Shown here piece by piece: positions 5,965-12,991 of a stretch of DNA of 13,263 nt. The stretch is from an uncultured Centipeda sp. (GTDB lineage Bacteria > Bacillota > Negativicutes > Selenomonadales > Selenomonadaceae). Made by a program: the position numbers and the translations under genes. The notes beneath the pieces were generated by a model. The model searched no databases, was not told the DNA's origin, and saw nothing but the letters and a program-made list of their open reading frames with translations. Location: positions 1-13,263 of the forward strand of contig CALALM010000131.1 of the NCBI GenBank assembly GCA_937925565.1, given 5' to 3'. Position 1 is the first letter of the stretch. Every line of letters starts with the position of its first letter.

Positions 5965-7290
5965 TTACCAATTCCCCGATGCGCCGCCGCCGCCCGAGGA
6001 GCCGCCGCCGTATCCGCCGCCGCCTGAGCTGCCACCGCCGCGATAGGTTGGGCGGTCATCCTCCTCATATCTGCCGCCGCCCGATCCACCGCCCATGTTG
6101 CCGTATTTTCCGGAGCTGAGGAGGTTCAGCAGAGCAGCCAGCGAGAAGAAGGCAAGCCCGAATACCTGCCCTACCATCCAAAGGAGGAGCAGGAGGAACG
6201 GGATGAAGACGAGAAAGCCGAAGATGTAGACGTAGAAGGGATCACTGCCGCCAGCGTCGATGGAGTCCGGTACGGCGACATGAGCCTTCTCGCACAGCCC
6301 TGCGGCGACGGTGGCGTAGCCCTTTCGGATCTCCTCGGAAATATCGTCCTTGTCAAAGGGGAACTCGGAACGGATGCGGTTGGCGGCGTAGGTCGTTTCG
6401 TGCTCCTGTTCCATCTCGGTCAGGGCAGGACCGAACAGGAAGAACACCTCGCGCTCTTCCTTTGCGATAAAGAGCAGAGCCGTGTTTCCGTGTGCCACGT
6501 CCTTCAGCTGCCAGTCGGCAAAGAGCTGCTGCGCAAACCGCCGTGCATCCACGCCTTTGAGCGTCGGCATGGTGACAACAATCATCTGCGCGTCGGCCGC
6601 GTTCGTGAGATCGCCGCCCATCTGCTCAATCGCTGCCGCGTCCTCGGGCATCAGCATTTCGCCAAAGTCCGCCACGCTGCCGAGATGCGTTGGTTTCGCG
6701 GGGATGCCGAGGGCGGCACCGAGACTCTCCAGTGCCACGCTGTACTCCGCACCCGCCTTTTGTGCGAGTGTGACATATGCCGTGAGGATCGCGGGGGAGT
6801 AGTTCTCCTTGCGGAACTCCCCCTTCATCGCGTCGAGGACGCTGCCGGCGTAGCCGTCCGTGATCGCGCCCTCCAGTCCGTAGCCGACTTCGATGCGGAA
6901 CGCGCGGTCGTCCTTTGCTATGAGGAGGAGCACACCGTTATTCATCTGTGCGTCGCCGATACCCCAGCTGCGAAAGAGCTCGTTTGCGTACGACTCGATG
7001 TCCGTGTCACCGAGCGTCGGTACGGTGACGACGACGATCTCCGCCTTTGTTTTGCTGCGCAGCTCCGCTCCAATTTTCTCAATCTGTGCAACGTCTTCCG
7101 CCGAGACCATGCCCGCCGTGTCGACGATGTACGCCCGCCGCGCGGGCTTTGCAAGCAGTTCGCTTGCCGTGACGGTCGTCGTGCCGAGCAGTCTGCTCTC
7201 GGCGGCATCCGCATATGTGCCGCTCATGAGAAGCAGGGCGAGCACAAGAACAAGTGCAAGGAATCCGCGCATCCCCTTGTCACCACTCAT
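5965..7290 (-). CDS. exported membrane protein with two TPM domains and Gly-rich tail
   Basis: With the start at 7290 the protein has 441 residues. A longer frame reaches an ATG at 7320, but CGAAAGGA lies between the two, which favours 7290. The signal peptide spans about 1-30 (cut near ADAA-ES). TPM domain 1 (about 52-182) has the usual features: AYIVDTAGMVS, EIVVVTVPTLGDTDIESYAN, WGIG...NNGVLLLIAKDDR and RIEVGYGLEGAITD. TPM domain 2 (about 203-337) keeps QMIVVTMPTLKGVDARRFA and NTALLFIAKEER, but the GYGLEG block is lost (FFLFGPALTEMEQ). A hydrophobic segment at 353-392, probably one hairpin or two helices, anchors the protein. The tail 397-441 is Gly/Ser-rich and ends ASGNW, typical of YgcG-like proteins. 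TPM proteins have been linked to phosphatase activity and photosystem repair in plants and to envelope roles in bacteria; the role here is unknown. First gene of the operon. Confidence 0.88.
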   Translation of the reverse strand: MSGDKGMRGFLALVLVLALLLMSGTYADAAESRLLGTTTVTASELLAKPARRAYIVDTAGMVSAEDVAQIEKIGAELRSKTKAEIVVVTVPTLGDTDIESYANELFRSWGIGDAQMNNGVLLLIAKDDRAFRIEVGYGLEGAITDGYAGSVLDAMKGEFRKENYSPAILTAYVTLAQKAGAEYSVALESLGAALGIPAKPTHLGSVADFGEMLMPEDAAAIEQMGGDLTNAADAQMIVVTMPTLKGVDARRFAQQLFADWQLKDVAHGNTALLFIAKEEREVFFLFGPALTEMEQEHETTYAANRIRSEFPFDKDDISEEIRKGYATVAAGLCEKAHVAVPDSIDAGGSDPFYVYIFGFLVFIPFLLLLLWMVGQVFGLAFFSLAALLNLLSSGKYGNMGGGSGGGRYEEDDRPTYRGGGSSGGGGYGGGSSGGGGASGNW

Positions 7291-7331
7291 ACTTTCCACA
7301 TCCTTTCGAGTGCAAATCATAATATATTACC

Positions 7332-7361
7332 ACTATAGCATGTTTTTGAAGATTATGTAAC
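7332..7361 (-). promoter_or_regulatory. promoter of the TPM-lemA-paralog operon
   Basis: Read on the - strand, GTTACA (7356-7361) and TATAGT (7332-7337) are 18 bases apart. TGC directly before the -10 makes it an extended -10 (TGn). The start codon at 7290 would be about 35 bases downstream of the transcription start. This is the only convincing promoter for the six genes down to 1767. Confidence 0.6.
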
Positions 7362-7376
7362 TGTCATATATGACAG
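7361..7376. promoter_or_regulatory. perfect 16-bp palindrome, candidate operator
   Basis: CTGTCATATATGACAG is a perfect inverted repeat that touches the -35 element of the operon promoter and extends upstream of it. Two-fold symmetric sites at this position typically bind a dimeric regulator. Placement at or upstream of -35 allows either activation or steric repression. I cannot name the regulator from sequence. Confidence 0.55.
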
Positions 7377-7425
7377 GTTCAAACGTCCTTTTTGAAAGAA
7401 ATCGTGTATAAGCTGCGCTGCACAC

Positions 7426-7451
7426 AAAAAGCCCCCGCATATGCGGGGGCT
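7426..7451 (-). terminator. intrinsic terminator of sucCD
   Basis: AGCCCCCGCAT (7430-7440) pairs with ATGCGGGGGCT (7441-7451), forming a stem of 8 or more G+C-rich pairs. On the - strand it is followed by TTTTTG (from the A-tract at 7426-7430). It lies 28 bases past the sucD stop codon, which is exactly where a Rho-independent terminator is expected. On the + strand no transcript is expected here. Confidence 0.88.
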
Positions 7452-7478
7452 TCGTTATGCTGTATGCTGTAAATTACC

Positions 7479-8384
7479 TCAGCAGGTGTGACACTTGTCG
7501 TAGAGTCCCTTCTCCTTGAGGAGTTTGACCATCGTCTCGCCGATGTGGGCGACGGTGTCCGCGACGGGGATGCCCGCCGCGTTGAGCGCCGCGACCTTGT
7601 CCGCTGCCGTGCCCTTGCCGCCGGAGATGATCGCGCCGGCGTGCCCCATGCGCTTGCCCGGAGGCGCCTGACGGCCGGCGATGAATGCGGAGACCGGCTT
7701 ATCCTTCATATTCTCCTGAATCCACTTCGCGGCATCCTCCTCTGCCGTGCCGCCGATCTCACCGATGATGAGGACGGCGTAGGTATCGGGGTCATCCTTG
7801 AAGAGCTGGAGCGCGTCGATGAAGTCCGTGCCCTTGACGGGGTCGCCGCCGATGCCGACGGTGGTCGTCTGACCGATGCCCGCGTTCGTGAGCTGGAACG
7901 CCGCCTCATAGGTGAGGGTGCCGGAGCGCGAGATGAGTCCGACGTGACCGGGCTTGCTGACCGTGCCGGGCGTGATGCCGAGCTTGGACTGCTGCGAGGT
8001 GAGAAGCCCGGGGCAGTTCGGTCCCACGAGGCGGGTCTTCTTGCCCTGCATGTAACGGCGTACCTTCACCATGTCGAGGACGGGGATGTGCTCGGTGATG
8101 CAGACGACGAGATCGAGTTCCGCATCGACTGCTTCGAGGATGGAGTCCGCCGCAAAGCGTGCGGGGACATAGATGACGGAGGCAGTTGCGCCCGTTGCCT
8201 TGACCGCATCTGCAACGGTGTTGAAGACGGGCACGCCCTCGACGGTCTGCCCTGCCTTGCCGGGGGTGACGCCGCCGACGATCTTCGTGCCGTAGTCGAG
8301 CATCTGCTTTGTGTGGAACATAGCCGCCTTGCCGGTGATGCCCTGGACGATGACCTTGGTGTCCTTATCAATCATTACTGACAT
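7479..8384 (-). CDS. sucD: succinyl-CoA synthetase alpha subunit
   Basis: The 301-residue protein is the alpha subunit of the ligase that interconverts succinyl-CoA + NDP + phosphate with succinate + CoA + NTP. The N-terminal CoA-binding Rossmann domain begins [15 protein letters not shown], followed by [10 protein letters not shown]. The ligase domain has [10 protein letters not shown] (120-129), [10 protein letters not shown] (151-160), [12 protein letters not shown] (177-188) and the phospho-histidine motif MGHAGAII with His248, matching His246 of the E. coli enzyme by position. The start is supported by AAAGGGAGGT placed 7 bases upstream. The gene follows sucC by 19 nt, so the two subunits are made from one message. 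The C-terminus ends KCHTC, an unusual two-cysteine tail. A malate-CoA ligase alpha subunit is related, but is less likely in this context. Confidence 0.95.
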   Translation of the reverse strand: MSVMIDKDTKVIVQGITGKAAMFHTKQMLDYGTKIVGGVTPGKAGQTVEGVPVFNTVADAVKATGATASVIYVPARFAADSILEAVDAELDLVVCITEHIPVLDMVKVRRYMQGKKTRLVGPNCPGLLTSQQSKLGITPGTVSKPGHVGLISRSGTLTYEAAFQLTNAGIGQTTTVGIGGDPVKGTDFIDALQLFKDDPDTYAVLIIGEIGGTAEEDAAKWIQENMKDKPVSAFIAGRQAPPGKRMGHAGAIISGGKGTAADKVAALNAAGIPVADTVAHIGETMVKLLKEKGLYDKCHTC

Positions 8385-8403
8385 TGTATGACCTCCCTTT
8401 CGA

Positions 8404-9594
8404 TTAAGCCTTCGCCTGTGCGACGAGTTTCACGATCTGCTCTGCGCCGCCCTCCATCGTGGCTGCGGGGAAGACGTTGCCGATCGGCGTGTTCTTGAGG
8501 ATCTCGCGGCCCTCTTCGACCTTCGTGCCCTCAAGGCGCACGACGACGGGAACGGGGAGGGACTTCCCATCCGTTGAGATGATCTTTGCCGCCTCGATGA
8601 TGCCGTTGGCGATGTTGTCGCAGCGGTTGATGCCGCCGAAGATGTTGACGAAGATGCCCTTCGCCTGACCGCCCTCGAGCATGATGTTGAACGCCTTTGC
8701 GATCTTCTCGGGCTCGGAGTCGCCGCCGACATCGAGGAAGTTCGCCGGCTCGCCGCCGTAGTGCTTGATGATGTCGACGGTCGCCATCGCAAGCCCTGCG
8801 CCGTTGACCATGCACGCGACATCGCCGCCGAGGTTGACGTAGTTGAGTCCTGCCGCAGCTGCCTCGCGCTCCTTCGGATCCTCCTCGGTCTCATCGCGGA
8901 GCTCTACGATGTCGGGATGGCGGAAGAGCGCGCTGTCGTCGAAGTTCAGCTTCGCATCGAGCGCGATGACATCGTCGTCCTCGGTGACGACGAGCGGGTT
9001 GATCTCAACCTGCGAGCAGTCCTTGCCGATGAATGCGGCATAGAGGCCCTGCATGAGCGCCGCCGCCTTGCGGATCGCGGGTCCCGGGATGTTGATGGCG
9101 TATGCCATGCGCGTTGCCTGGAACGGAGCAAGCCCGATCACGGGGTCGATGTACTCCTTGATGATCTTCTCGGGGGTCTCGGCGGCGACCTTCTCGATCT
9201 CGACGCCGCCCTCCTCGGAGCCCATCATGACGATGCTCGCCGTCTGACGGTCAACGACAAAGGAGAGATAGAACTCCTTCTTGATCTTCGAGCCTTCCTC
9301 GATGAGAAGACGACCGACCACCTTGCCCTCGGGGCCCGTCTGATGGGTGACGAGCGTCTTGCCGAGGAGCTCCTGTGCGTAGGCACGCACTTCCTCTTTG
9401 TTCTTTGCGATCTTGACGCCGCCGGCTTTGCCGCGACCGCCCGCGTGGATCTGCGCCTTGACGACGATCACGGGGGTGCTGAGCTTCTCCGCGTTCGCAA
9501 CCGCCTCGTCGACGGTGAACGCCGGCAGTCCGTTCGGTACGTTCACGCCGAACTCGCGCAGAACCTGCTTGGACTGGTACTCATGAATATTCAT
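8404..9594 (-). CDS. sucC: succinyl-CoA synthetase beta subunit
   Basis: The 396-residue protein is the beta subunit, close to the family's usual 385-400. The ATP-grasp domain begins [17 protein letters not shown] and has the nucleotide-binding loop [16 protein letters not shown] (46-61) and the metal-binding [11 protein letters not shown] region. The C-terminal CoA-ligase domain has [33 protein letters not shown] and VVRLEGT. It provides the nucleotide and succinate sites of the SucCD complex. In succinate/propionate fermenters the enzyme can run toward succinyl-CoA formation or give substrate-level ATP; the sequence does not tell which nucleotide (ADP or GDP) is preferred. AAGGGAGG sits 9 bases before the ATG. 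A good promoter lies just upstream. Confidence 0.95.
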   Translation of the reverse strand: MNIHEYQSKQVLREFGVNVPNGLPAFTVDEAVANAEKLSTPVIVVKAQIHAGGRGKAGGVKIAKNKEEVRAYAQELLGKTLVTHQTGPEGKVVGRLLIEEGSKIKKEFYLSFVVDRQTASIVMMGSEEGGVEIEKVAAETPEKIIKEYIDPVIGLAPFQATRMAYAINIPGPAIRKAAALMQGLYAAFIGKDCSQVEINPLVVTEDDDVIALDAKLNFDDSALFRHPDIVELRDETEEDPKEREAAAAGLNYVNLGGDVACMVNGAGLAMATVDIIKHYGGEPANFLDVGGDSEPEKIAKAFNIMLEGGQAKGIFVNIFGGINRCDNIANGIIEAAKIISTDGKSLPVPVVVRLEGTKVEEGREILKNTPIGNVFPAATMEGGAEQIVKLVAQAKA

Positions 9595-9644
9595 TTAGTC
9601 AATCCTCCCTTAATTTTTGTGAGCAGAGCTTACTTATAGATACT

Positions 9645-9673
9645 ATCTTACGCCCATTTTATAGAAATGTCTA
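9645..9673 (-). promoter_or_regulatory. sucCD promoter
   Basis: On the - strand TAGACA (9668-9673) and TAAGAT (9645-9650) are separated by exactly 17 bases, a good vegetative-type promoter. The transcript would start about 45 bases before the sucC ATG. A TTATAGAAAT element, repeated twice more upstream, overlaps its spacer and the last base of the -35. Confidence 0.6.
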
Positions 9674-9732
9674 GCGATTTTGGATAAATGAGTAATTGAA
9701 AAATCTTGGATTTCTATAATCTATTTCTATAG
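9659..9732. repeat. three ATTTCTATA elements around the sucCD promoter
   Basis: TTATAGAAAT (9659-9668) is the exact inverse of ATTTCTATAA (9710-9719). A third copy, ATTTCTATAG, lies at 9723-9732. One copy lies inside the promoter and two lie upstream, 13 bases apart (about one helical turn plus). This arrangement suggests protein-binding sites, although the AT-rich context raises the chance of coincidence. Confidence 0.4.
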
Positions 9733-9745
9733 CTGTGACGTGGTC

Positions 9746-10819
9746 TTAAATATCATCGAGCTTGTAAACGGTCTCTGCTTCCCACACCTCGTCCATGTGC
9801 AGCTCGGGCTGCAGAAAGTTCGGATTCGCGGGCGCATTCGGAAAGAACTGCGTCTCGAGGCAGAAGCCGCCGCGTCGGGGGAACTCCTTGCCGCCCTTGC
9901 CGATGAGGGGCTTTTTCCCGAGGGCGTTGCCCGTGTAGAACTGCATGCCGACCTGTGTCGTATAGCAGGAGAGGGCGAGCCCTGTTTTCTTTGAGACAAC
10001 GCGCGCCGCCTTTTTCAGATGGGAGTATGGCTCGGGCGCAATGTCACCGCGCAGCACCCAGTTGTGGTCGTAGCCGCCCGCCATCTGCAGCTGGTCGTAG
10101 TCCGCGTCGATGCGTTCGCCGATGCGGTGCGGCTCGGTGAAGTCCATCGGCGTGCCGACGACAGGGAGGATGCGCCCGTCGGGCAGCGACTCCGCATCCG
10201 CCCATGTGAATTCATCGGCGTAGATCTGTACCTCGTGGTCGAGCACGCTGTCTGCCGTGGCACCCTCGAGGTTGAAGTACGTGTGATTCGTGAGGTTGCA
10301 GATGGTGTCCGCGTCGCTGATGGCACGATAGGAGATGTGGAGGGCATCGTCGTCCGTGAGGCGATAGGTGACCTTCGCCTCAAAGTTGCCGGGGTAGCCG
10401 CCCTCGCCGTCGGGACTGATCGTTGTGAACGCGACACCGCCGTCCACGATCGCTGCCGTCCAGAGATGATAGTGCAGTCCCTTCGAGCCGCCATGGATGT
10501 GGTTCTGTTTCTGAGAGCCCGTGTTCAGTTCCAGCTGATAGGGTCGCCCCGCGATGGTGACGCGTCCGCCTGCAATGCGGTTCGCGTGTCGTCCGACGAT
10601 GGCACCCATCGAGGCGGTGTCGGCGACGTAGTCCTCGCCTGTCTCGTAGCCGAGCACGATGTCGAGCGGTTTTCCGCCGACAAGGCGCTCGAACTTCACC
10701 AAACGTGCGCCGTAGGTCGTAATGGCGACGCTCGTGCCGTGCGCATTCGTCAGCGTGTAGAGATCGATTCGATCACCGCCCGGCATCGTGCCGAACGGCT
10801 CCATCTTTAATTCCGTCAT
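9746..10819 (-). CDS. galM: aldose 1-epimerase (galactose mutarotase)
   Basis: The 357-residue cytoplasmic enzyme equilibrates the alpha and beta anomers of glucose, galactose and similar sugars, feeding the Leloir and related pathways. Family landmarks are all present: VGRHANRIAGG (75-85), NHIHGGSKGLH with His109, NLTNHTYFNLEG with catalytic acid His179, DHNWVL with Asp251, and GFCLETQFFPNAP with catalytic base Glu322. The start is taken at 10819 because a G-run (GGGGGGAA) lies 6-7 bases upstream; a longer frame to 10846 has no such site. No kinase or uridylyltransferase gene is nearby, so the substrate cannot be deduced from context. It appears to have its own promoter overlapping the end of the ferredoxin gene, and no clear terminator follows it. 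Confidence 0.95.
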   Translation of the reverse strand: MTELKMEPFGTMPGGDRIDLYTLTNAHGTSVAITTYGARLVKFERLVGGKPLDIVLGYETGEDYVADTASMGAIVGRHANRIAGGRVTIAGRPYQLELNTGSQKQNHIHGGSKGLHYHLWTAAIVDGGVAFTTISPDGEGGYPGNFEAKVTYRLTDDDALHISYRAISDADTICNLTNHTYFNLEGATADSVLDHEVQIYADEFTWADAESLPDGRILPVVGTPMDFTEPHRIGERIDADYDQLQMAGGYDHNWVLRGDIAPEPYSHLKKAARVVSKKTGLALSCYTTQVGMQFYTGNALGKKPLIGKGGKEFPRRGGFCLETQFFPNAPANPNFLQPELHMDEVWEAETVYKLDDI

Positions 10820-10825
10820 CGTAAA

Positions 10826-10833
10826 TTCCCCCC
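10826..10833 (-). promoter_or_regulatory. unusual G-run ribosome-binding site of galM
   Basis: The only purine-rich site before the galM ATG is GGGGGGAA. It could pair with the CCUCC of 16S rRNA only through a G-U wobble, unlike the AAAGGAGG sites elsewhere in the window. It decides the start at 10819. ptsI has the same kind of site. Confidence 0.5.
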
Positions 10834-10862
10834 ACAAAAACGACAATCGAAAAACCTTCTCT

Positions 10863-10891
10863 ATTGTAGCATATATTCATGGATTTGCCAC
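10863..10891 (-). promoter_or_regulatory. galM promoter inside the ferredoxin gene end
   Basis: On the - strand GTGGCA (10886-10891) and TACAAT (10863-10868) are 17 bases apart, and TGC before the -10 gives an extended -10. The -35 lies within the last codons of the ferredoxin gene. The predicted transcript starts about 37 bases before the galM ATG. Confidence 0.5.
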
Positions 10892-11074
10892 GGGAAAAAT
10901 TGCGCCCGTCGGGCAGTCCTCCGCCGCCTCTAGAGCATCATCTTGTTCTGTCGGTATGGGCTGGCGCACGAGTACGGCAGAGCGCGCCGTGCGGTCGATG
11001 CGAAAGACGGCGGGCAGACGCTCGGCGCACATGCCGCACGAGACGCATGCGGTGCTGTCGATGGATAGCTTCAT
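10877..11074 (-). CDS. small 4Fe-4S ferredoxin (single cluster)
   Basis: The 65-residue acidic protein is a low-potential electron carrier of the one-cluster Bacillus/Thermotoga-like type. Ligands are Cys10, Cys13 and Cys16 in ACVSCGMCAERLP and Cys54 in the ECP-like EDCPTGAIF motif. The position of a second-cluster cysteine, usual in clostridial 2[4Fe-4S] ferredoxins, is Leu (RLPAVF), so only one cluster is expected. The start is ambiguous between ATGs at 11077 and 11074. GGGAAG is 2 bases from the first and 5 from the second, so 11074 is preferred. A frame extending to 11116 would read through a stable hairpin and has no ribosome site. Likely partners are pyruvate:ferredoxin oxidoreductase, hydrogenase or nitrate/nitrogen enzymes, none of which is in the window. 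Confidence 0.9.
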   Translation of the reverse strand: MKLSIDSTACVSCGMCAERLPAVFRIDRTARSAVLVRQPIPTEQDDALEAAEDCPTGAIFPVANP

Positions 11075-11096
11075 CATATCTTCCCAAGACGAAAAT

Positions 11097-11124
11097 TTCC
11101 TGCCGCACCGAAGCACAGCAGGAA
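11097..11124 (-). promoter_or_regulatory. hairpin with C(UUCG)G loop in front of the ferredoxin gene
   Basis: On the - strand TTCCTGC (11118-11124) pairs with GCAGGAA (11097-11103). The inner part closes with wobble pairs onto a C-UUCG-G tetraloop, one of the most stable loops known in RNA. It ends 22 bases before the ferredoxin start and is followed by AATTTTCG. It could be a weak terminator for ptsI or a 5' stabilising stem of the ferredoxin mRNA. Confidence 0.55.
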
Positions 11125-11132
11125 GCTTTCAA

Positions 11133-11138
11133 AATATA
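11133..11138 (-). promoter_or_regulatory. possible extended -10 of a ferredoxin promoter
   Basis: TGTTATATT on the - strand contains an extended -10 (TGn-TATATT, with the hexamer at 11133-11138). The matching -35 is poor (GCGTCA at 16 bases). If used, the transcript would begin close to the UUCG hairpin, placing that hairpin at its very 5' end. Confidence 0.35.
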
Positions 11139-11139
11139 A

Positions 11140-11167
11140 CACACGTCTGTAGTATGACGCACGTGTG
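11140..11167 (-). terminator. possible weak terminator of ptsI
   Basis: CACACGT (on the - strand, 11161-11167) pairs with ACGTGTG (11140-11146) across a 14-base loop, followed by TTATATTTTG. The stem is short and the tail overlaps the candidate ferredoxin -10, so read-through into the ferredoxin gene is likely. It lies 28 bases past the ptsI stop codon. Confidence 0.3.
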
Positions 11168-11194
11168 CGTATGTGTCTGTGACTGCGGCAACAA

Positions 11195-12928
11195 TCAGAG
11201 CCCTGCGCTTGCGTCCGAGCTCTCGAGCATCTTGTGCAGGTAGGCGCGGATATCGACGCCGTGCTCCATCTTCATGACATCGGCGAGGAGCTCCTTTGCC
11301 TGTGTCGAGGTGACGGAGCGGATCATCTCCTTGACGCGCGGGATGCTGGGCGCGCTCATGGAGAGCTCCGTGATGCCCATGCCGAGAAGGATGACGGCAG
11401 CGTACGGGTCACTTGCCATCTCGCCGCACATGCCCGCCCAGATGCCGCGCTCGCGTGCGCTTTGAATCGTGCGCCGGATAAGGCGGAGCACCGCCGGGTT
11501 GAACGGATTGTAGAGGTGCGCGATCTGTGCGTTGCCGCGGTCGACCGCGAGCGTATATTGGATGAGGTCGTTCGTGCCGATGCTGAAAAAGTCAACGTAC
11601 TGCGCGAGCAGCGGGGAAACGACTGCTGCCGCAGGTGTCTCGACCATGATGCCGACCTGTACGTTGTTGGAGTACTCCTTGCCCTCGTGTGTGAGCTCCA
11701 CCTTTGCCTGCTCGACGAGCTTCTGTACGCGCTGGATCTCGCTCACGCTGATGACCATGGGCACCATCATCGCCGCCTTGCCGTAGAGTCCGGCACGCAG
11801 GATCGCCTTGATCTGCGGGAGGAAGAGGTCGTGGCGATCTAGGCTGATGCGCAGTGCGCGGTAGCCAAGGAACGGATTCTCCTCCGGGTCGATGTTGAGG
11901 TAGGGCAGGGGCTTGTCGCCGCCGATGTCCATGGTGCGGATGACGCAGATGTGACCGCCGCATTTCTCGACGGCGGCGCGGTATGCCTTGAACTGCTCCT
12001 CCTCGGTCGGGATCGTGGTCGACCCCATGAAGACGAACTCGGAGCGGAAGAGTCCGACGCCCTCCGCGCCGTACGTGAGTGCATTGTCCACGTCCATGTG
12101 CGTGCCGATGTTTGCCGTGAGCTCGATGCGCACGCCGTCCTTCGTCACGGCGGGCAGATCCTTGAGCGCGGCATAGTGCGCCGCGAGTTTTTTCTGCGCC
12201 TCGATCTTGTCCTGATACAGCAGACGCTCCTCCTCCGTCGGGCGGATGATGATGTCGCCGCGGCTGCCGTCGAGGATGATCTCGTCGCCGTCCTGGATGA
12301 GGCTGATCTTGTCGCCGATGCCGAGGACGGTCGGGATGGCGCGCGCCTTTGCGATGATGACGACGTGGCTCGTCGCACTGCCAGAGCCGAGGATGACGCC
12401 CGCGATCTGGTCGGTGGGCATGCCCGCCACGACGGACGGCTCGATCTCCTCCCCGCAGAGGACGACCTGCCCCGTGCCGATCTCCGGCTCCTTGACACCG
12501 AGGACGTATTTCGCGACGCGCTTGCCCACGTCGCGCAGATCAATGGCACGCGCAGCGAAGTACTCATCCTCCATCTGCTCGAAGATCTGCGCCTGTTCGT
12601 TCGCGGCATCGAGAATGCCCTGCGGCGCGCTGCCGCATGCCTCGATCTTCGTCTTGATGTTCTCTGCCATCATCGGATCCTGCACCATCATGCGGTGCGC
12701 CTCAAGGATGGCTGCCTGTTCGGTCTGCTCGTCTTTGCGCAGCCGATCAATGGTCGCAAGCAGATTCTCGGTGACGGCGGCGAGTGCCGCCTCCGCCTTG
12801 CCCTGCTCCTCTGCAACGGAGCCGGGCTTATATGCCGCGAGATAGCCGTCGAGGTTCTGCCCTGCGAGCATGACCTTGCCGACGGCGATGCCTGAGATCA
12901 CGCCTTTTCCACGGATTTGTTCTGCCAT
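11195..12928 (-). CDS. ptsI: PTS Enzyme I (phosphoenolpyruvate-protein phosphotransferase)
   Basis: The 577-residue cytoplasmic enzyme takes phosphate from phosphoenolpyruvate and passes it to HPr, the first step of PTS sugar uptake. The N-terminal HPr-binding and phospho-His domain carries His188 in SATSHVVIIAKARAIPTVLG, the position of His189 in E. coli. The C-terminal PEP-binding barrel has VGLFRSEFVFMG (Arg295), RTMDIGGDKPLPY (Arg331), GIMVETPAAA (Glu430), DFFSIGTNDLIQYTLAVDRGN (448-466) and the acid/base Cys501 in WAGMCGEMASDP. The usual GGRTSHxxIxAR site is altered to GSATSHVVIIAK, keeping T-S-H but losing the Arg. Length matches the family. It follows ptsH by 123 nt, with a terminator-like hairpin in between. 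The start ATG is preceded by a run of seven G's, an unusual ribosome site. Confidence 0.95.
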   Translation of the reverse strand: MAEQIRGKGVISGIAVGKVMLAGQNLDGYLAAYKPGSVAEEQGKAEAALAAVTENLLATIDRLRKDEQTEQAAILEAHRMMVQDPMMAENIKTKIEACGSAPQGILDAANEQAQIFEQMEDEYFAARAIDLRDVGKRVAKYVLGVKEPEIGTGQVVLCGEEIEPSVVAGMPTDQIAGVILGSGSATSHVVIIAKARAIPTVLGIGDKISLIQDGDEIILDGSRGDIIIRPTEEERLLYQDKIEAQKKLAAHYAALKDLPAVTKDGVRIELTANIGTHMDVDNALTYGAEGVGLFRSEFVFMGSTTIPTEEEQFKAYRAAVEKCGGHICVIRTMDIGGDKPLPYLNIDPEENPFLGYRALRISLDRHDLFLPQIKAILRAGLYGKAAMMVPMVISVSEIQRVQKLVEQAKVELTHEGKEYSNNVQVGIMVETPAAAVVSPLLAQYVDFFSIGTNDLIQYTLAVDRGNAQIAHLYNPFNPAVLRLIRRTIQSARERGIWAGMCGEMASDPYAAVILLGMGITELSMSAPSIPRVKEMIRSVTSTQAKELLADVMKMEHGVDIRAYLHKMLESSDASAGL

Positions 12929-12934
12929 ATTTTA

Positions 12935-12941
12935 CCCCCCC
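12935..12941 (-). promoter_or_regulatory. unusual G-run ribosome-binding site of ptsI
   Basis: GGGGGGG lies 6 bases upstream of the ptsI ATG, with no AGGAGG-type alternative. It fixes the start at 12928. The same unusual pattern precedes galM. Confidence 0.5.
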
Positions 12942-12991
12942 ATGAGAGATGCCGACCCCTTCCTTGCGCTTTGGCGGTCAGCAGTCCTATG

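Noticed and set aside
5988..6110. Short GCC/CCG-rich repeats in the TPM gene as a possible tandem DNA repeat
   Set aside because: They are explained by the Gly/Ser-rich tail of the encoded protein, which is usual for this family.
9690..9745. Terminator for galM
   Set aside because: Only a weak A/T hairpin (AGAAATC-CAA-GATTTTT) is visible; it is too unstable to call. galM transcription may run into the sucCD promoter region.
10788..11243. 151-residue + strand frame across the galM-ferredoxin-ptsI junctions
   Set aside because: It overlaps the ferredoxin gene antisense and spans promoters and hairpins; no ribosome site and no domain.
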